The position numbers were made by a program, and so were the translations under genes. A stretch of DNA of 7,278 nucleotides from Methylomonas sp. (GTDB lineage: Bacteria > Pseudomonadota > Gammaproteobacteria > Methylococcales > Methylomonadaceae). The notes below the pieces were generated by a model. The model was given only the letters and a program-made list of their open reading frames with translations. It searched no databases and was not told the origin of the DNA. The stretch lies in NCBI GenBank assembly GCA_026990815.1, contig JALXCS010000098.1:1-7278 (forward strand). Direction: 5' to 3'. This document shows, piece after piece, positions 6,045-7,278 of this stretch (positions are counted from its first letter, which is position 1; the number at the start of each line of letters is the position of its first letter).

Positions 6045-6653
6045 TCAATTTCTTTGCCGCAAGCTCTCCAAGTAGCGCTTTAGCTCCCTGCTACAACTGT
6101 AAAAAGGCTCTTTATTCTGATAATTTTTAGTCATCCCAGTGGTACCTTCGATGACTGTCAATATAAACATCGCACTATCGTCCGTATTGACCGTGGGACT
6201 AACATTTCCACATTCTTGGCCTTTTTTTAGCGCTTTTGACAAAGCGGCATGCCAAAGCTGGTAAAATTCTTCAATTCTTTTTCTGAAGCCTTCGTCCAGG
6301 GGCGACATTTCTTGGGCGAGATTGTTTAACGGGCAACCAAGTGAAAAGAACTCATCGCTAAAAGTATTTCCAACATTTTTCACCAGAGTATAAATTCCCT
6401 CCAAGGGATCATCAAACTGATCAAGAGGTTCGATCCAAAGTTCAGATACTTTTGTTTCAATTAATTCTTCTAAAACAGCGTAACCCAAAGCTTGTTTACT
6501 CGAAAAGTGATGATAGAGCGCCCCCTTTTTCAAATCAGTATTTTTTAAAACTTGATCGATACGCATCCCTTGGTATCCATGGAGATGCATTTCCATAAAA
6601 GCTGCCTTTAGAATTTTCATCCGGGTGTTTTCGGAATTACGTTGTTTATTCAT
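6045..6653 (-). CDS. TetR/AcrR-family transcriptional repressor, NemR-like
   Basis: The 202-residue length is typical of TetR regulators. The N-terminal helix-turn-helix is clear: ILKAAFMEMHLHGYQGMRID (about 14-33), then VLKNTDLKKGALYHHFSSKQALGYAV (about 35-60). The ligand domain has FFSLGCPLNNLAQEMSPLDEGFRKRI; Cys107 sits where E. coli NemR has its redox- and electrophile-sensing Cys106 (SGCL...LSEDMR). This suggests sensing of reactive electrophiles or oxidants, but the ligand is inferred. A TGAGGA ribosome site precedes the ATG by four bases. The gene is divergent from a glutathione S-transferase, and the shared gap has paired operator-like sequences, so it probably represses both itself and the GST. 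A close fit to NemR is not proven, since many TetR proteins have a cysteine here. Confidence 0.9.
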   Translation of the reverse strand: MNKQRNSENTRMKILKAAFMEMHLHGYQGMRIDQVLKNTDLKKGALYHHFSSKQALGYAVLEELIETKVSELWIEPLDQFDDPLEGIYTLVKNVGNTFSDEFFSLGCPLNNLAQEMSPLDEGFRKRIEEFYQLWHAALSKALKKGQECGNVSPTVNTDDSAMFILTVIEGTTGMTKNYQNKEPFYSCSRELKRYLESLRQRN

Positions 6654-6679
6654 GAAATCCTCAAATAAGACAATTAAAT

Positions 6680-6709
6680 ATTATAGACAAACTAGTTGGT
6701 CTGTGTTAT
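6680..6709 (-). promoter_or_regulatory. Predicted tetR promoter
   Basis: On the minus strand a perfect TATAAT lies at 6685-6680, with ATAACA (four of six -35 matches) at 6709-6704 and an 18-base spacer. Transcription would begin about 20 bases before the start codon. Operator 1 fills the spacer, as expected for autorepression. Confidence 0.6.
6685..6702. promoter_or_regulatory. TetR-type operator 1 (tetR side)
   Basis: AGACAAACTAGTTGGTCT is an 18-base palindrome with eight of nine pairs complementary, centred on CTAG. The outer AGAC/GTCT arms are of the sort bound by many TetR regulators. It overlaps the spacer of the minus-strand promoter. It shares ACTAGTTGG with operator 2, whose centre is 34 bases away. 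Confidence 0.65.
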
Positions 6710-6713
6710 TGTT

Positions 6714-6741
6714 TTTACATACAGACTAGTTGGTTTGTTAT
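6714..6741 (+). promoter_or_regulatory. Predicted GST promoter
   Basis: TTTACA at 6714-6719 (five of six -35 matches) is followed after 16 bases by TGTTAT at 6736-6741 (four of six -10 matches). The start would fall near 6748, just ahead of an AGGAG ribosome site (6756-6760) six bases from the ATG. Operator 2 fills the spacer. Confidence 0.45.
6719..6736. promoter_or_regulatory. TetR-type operator 2 (GST side)
   Basis: This site, containing ACAGACTAGTTGGTTTGT (6721-6738), is a degenerate copy of operator 1 in the same orientation. Six of nine pairs are complementary in the equivalent 18-base frame. It lies between the -35 and -10 boxes of the GST promoter. Its poorer symmetry suggests weaker binding than operator 1. 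Confidence 0.55.
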
Positions 6742-6766
6742 TTAGTTCATCTTTTAGGAGTTCAAA

Positions 6767-7278
6767 ATGATTGATTTGTATACCGCCAGTACATTTAACG
6801 GACAACGTGTTTCCATTATGCTTGAGGAAACTGGCCTGGATTATTCAGTCCACTACATTAATTTGGTAAAAGGGGAGCAACAATATCCTGATTTTTTACG
6901 CCTTAATCCAAGCGGAAGAATTCCAGTCATTGTAGATCATGACAAAAGCAACAAACCTTTTGTCCTGACACAATCTGTAGCAATTTTGCAATATCTTGCT
7001 GAAAAAACCGGGAAATTGCTACCCGACTCGCTATTAGCAAGAGCTCGTGTCTATGAGTGGATGAATTTTCACGCAGTTGATATTGGTTCTGTATTGTTTT
7101 CAGCATTTTATTTGGACAAGCGAGTCACTCCTCCTCAACCAGAAGCGGCAAAAATACTCAGAAAACGCATCCATGAAATGTATCAGTATTTTGATCAACA
7201 ATTAGCCCGCCAGGATTTCCTTGCCGGATCAAATTACAGCATTGCTGATGTTACCGTTCTGCCAGCCATAATAGGTAA
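6767..7278 (+). CDS. Glutathione S-transferase, YfcG-like (Nu class), cut by the window's right edge
   Basis: The frame is open for 170 residues and runs off the right edge. The N-terminal thioredoxin-like domain (1 to about 82) begins MIDLYTASTFNGQRV; Thr9 and Asn11 match the Thr-x-Asn-Gly motif that E. coli YfcG uses at the same positions to hold glutathione. NPSGRIPVIVD (47-57) contains the cis-proline, and TQSVAILQYLAEKTG (68-82) is the glutathione gamma-glutamyl contact, with Gln69 where the family normally has Glu. The helical domain follows, including the late FLAGSNYSIADVTVLP (151-166) folding motif. YfcG acts mainly as a glutathione-dependent disulfide reductase and peroxidase. An AGGAG site lies six bases before the ATG. 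It is divergent from a NemR-like repressor, which suggests induction by electrophiles or oxidants. About 35-50 C-terminal residues are outside the window. Confidence 0.92.
   Translation, partial: MIDLYTASTFNGQRVSIMLEETGLDYSVHYINLVKGEQQYPDFLRLNPSGRIPVIVDHDKSNKPFVLTQSVAILQYLAEKTGKLLPDSLLARARVYEWMNFHAVDIGSVLFSAFYLDKRVTPPQPEAAKILRKRIHEMYQYFDQQLARQDFLAGSNYSIADVTVLPAIIG

Overview
The window looks like chromosomal DNA from a moderately AT-rich Gram-negative proteobacterium, probably a gammaproteobacterium. The pointers are an E. coli-like MnmH, a SelD fused to a flavin oxidoreductase domain, a PEP-CTERM-anchored CHRD protein (a trait of exopolysaccharide- or biofilm-forming aquatic proteobacteria), and a TetR/GST pair resembling E. 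coli NemR and YfcG. No species is claimed.

Layout. Positions 1-167 carry, on the minus strand, the start-proximal part of an unrecognised gene that runs off the left edge and is split by a frameshift at an A7 tract. Positions 184-3485 hold a two-gene selenium operon: mnmH (tRNA 2-selenouridine synthase), overlapping by ATGA with a fused FAD oxidoreductase-SelD gene. SelD makes selenophosphate and MnmH uses it at the wobble uridine of tRNAs. Positions 3548-4513 encode a DUF1835-type protein of unknown function. Convergent with it, and overlapping it by 14 bases, is a secreted CHRD-domain PEP-CTERM gene (4500-5224, minus) broken by a -1 frameshift at a T7 tract.

Positions about 5270-5980 are the remnant of an IS110-family insertion sequence. 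The recombinase gene keeps its N-terminal DEDD catalytic domain but has lost the C-terminal half. The noncoding left end looks intact: a 13-bp-arm hairpin, then a long stem-loop closed by an 8-bp stem, then a smaller loop. This is the layout expected of an IS110 bridge RNA and is the most interesting signal in the window.

Positions 6045-7278 contain a divergent detoxification pair: a NemR-like TetR repressor (minus) and a YfcG-like glutathione S-transferase (plus, cut by the right edge). The gap between them holds two related operator-like sequences, each lying inside the spacer of one of the two opposed promoters. This suggests one repressor controlling both genes. No tRNA, rRNA or CRISPR array was seen.
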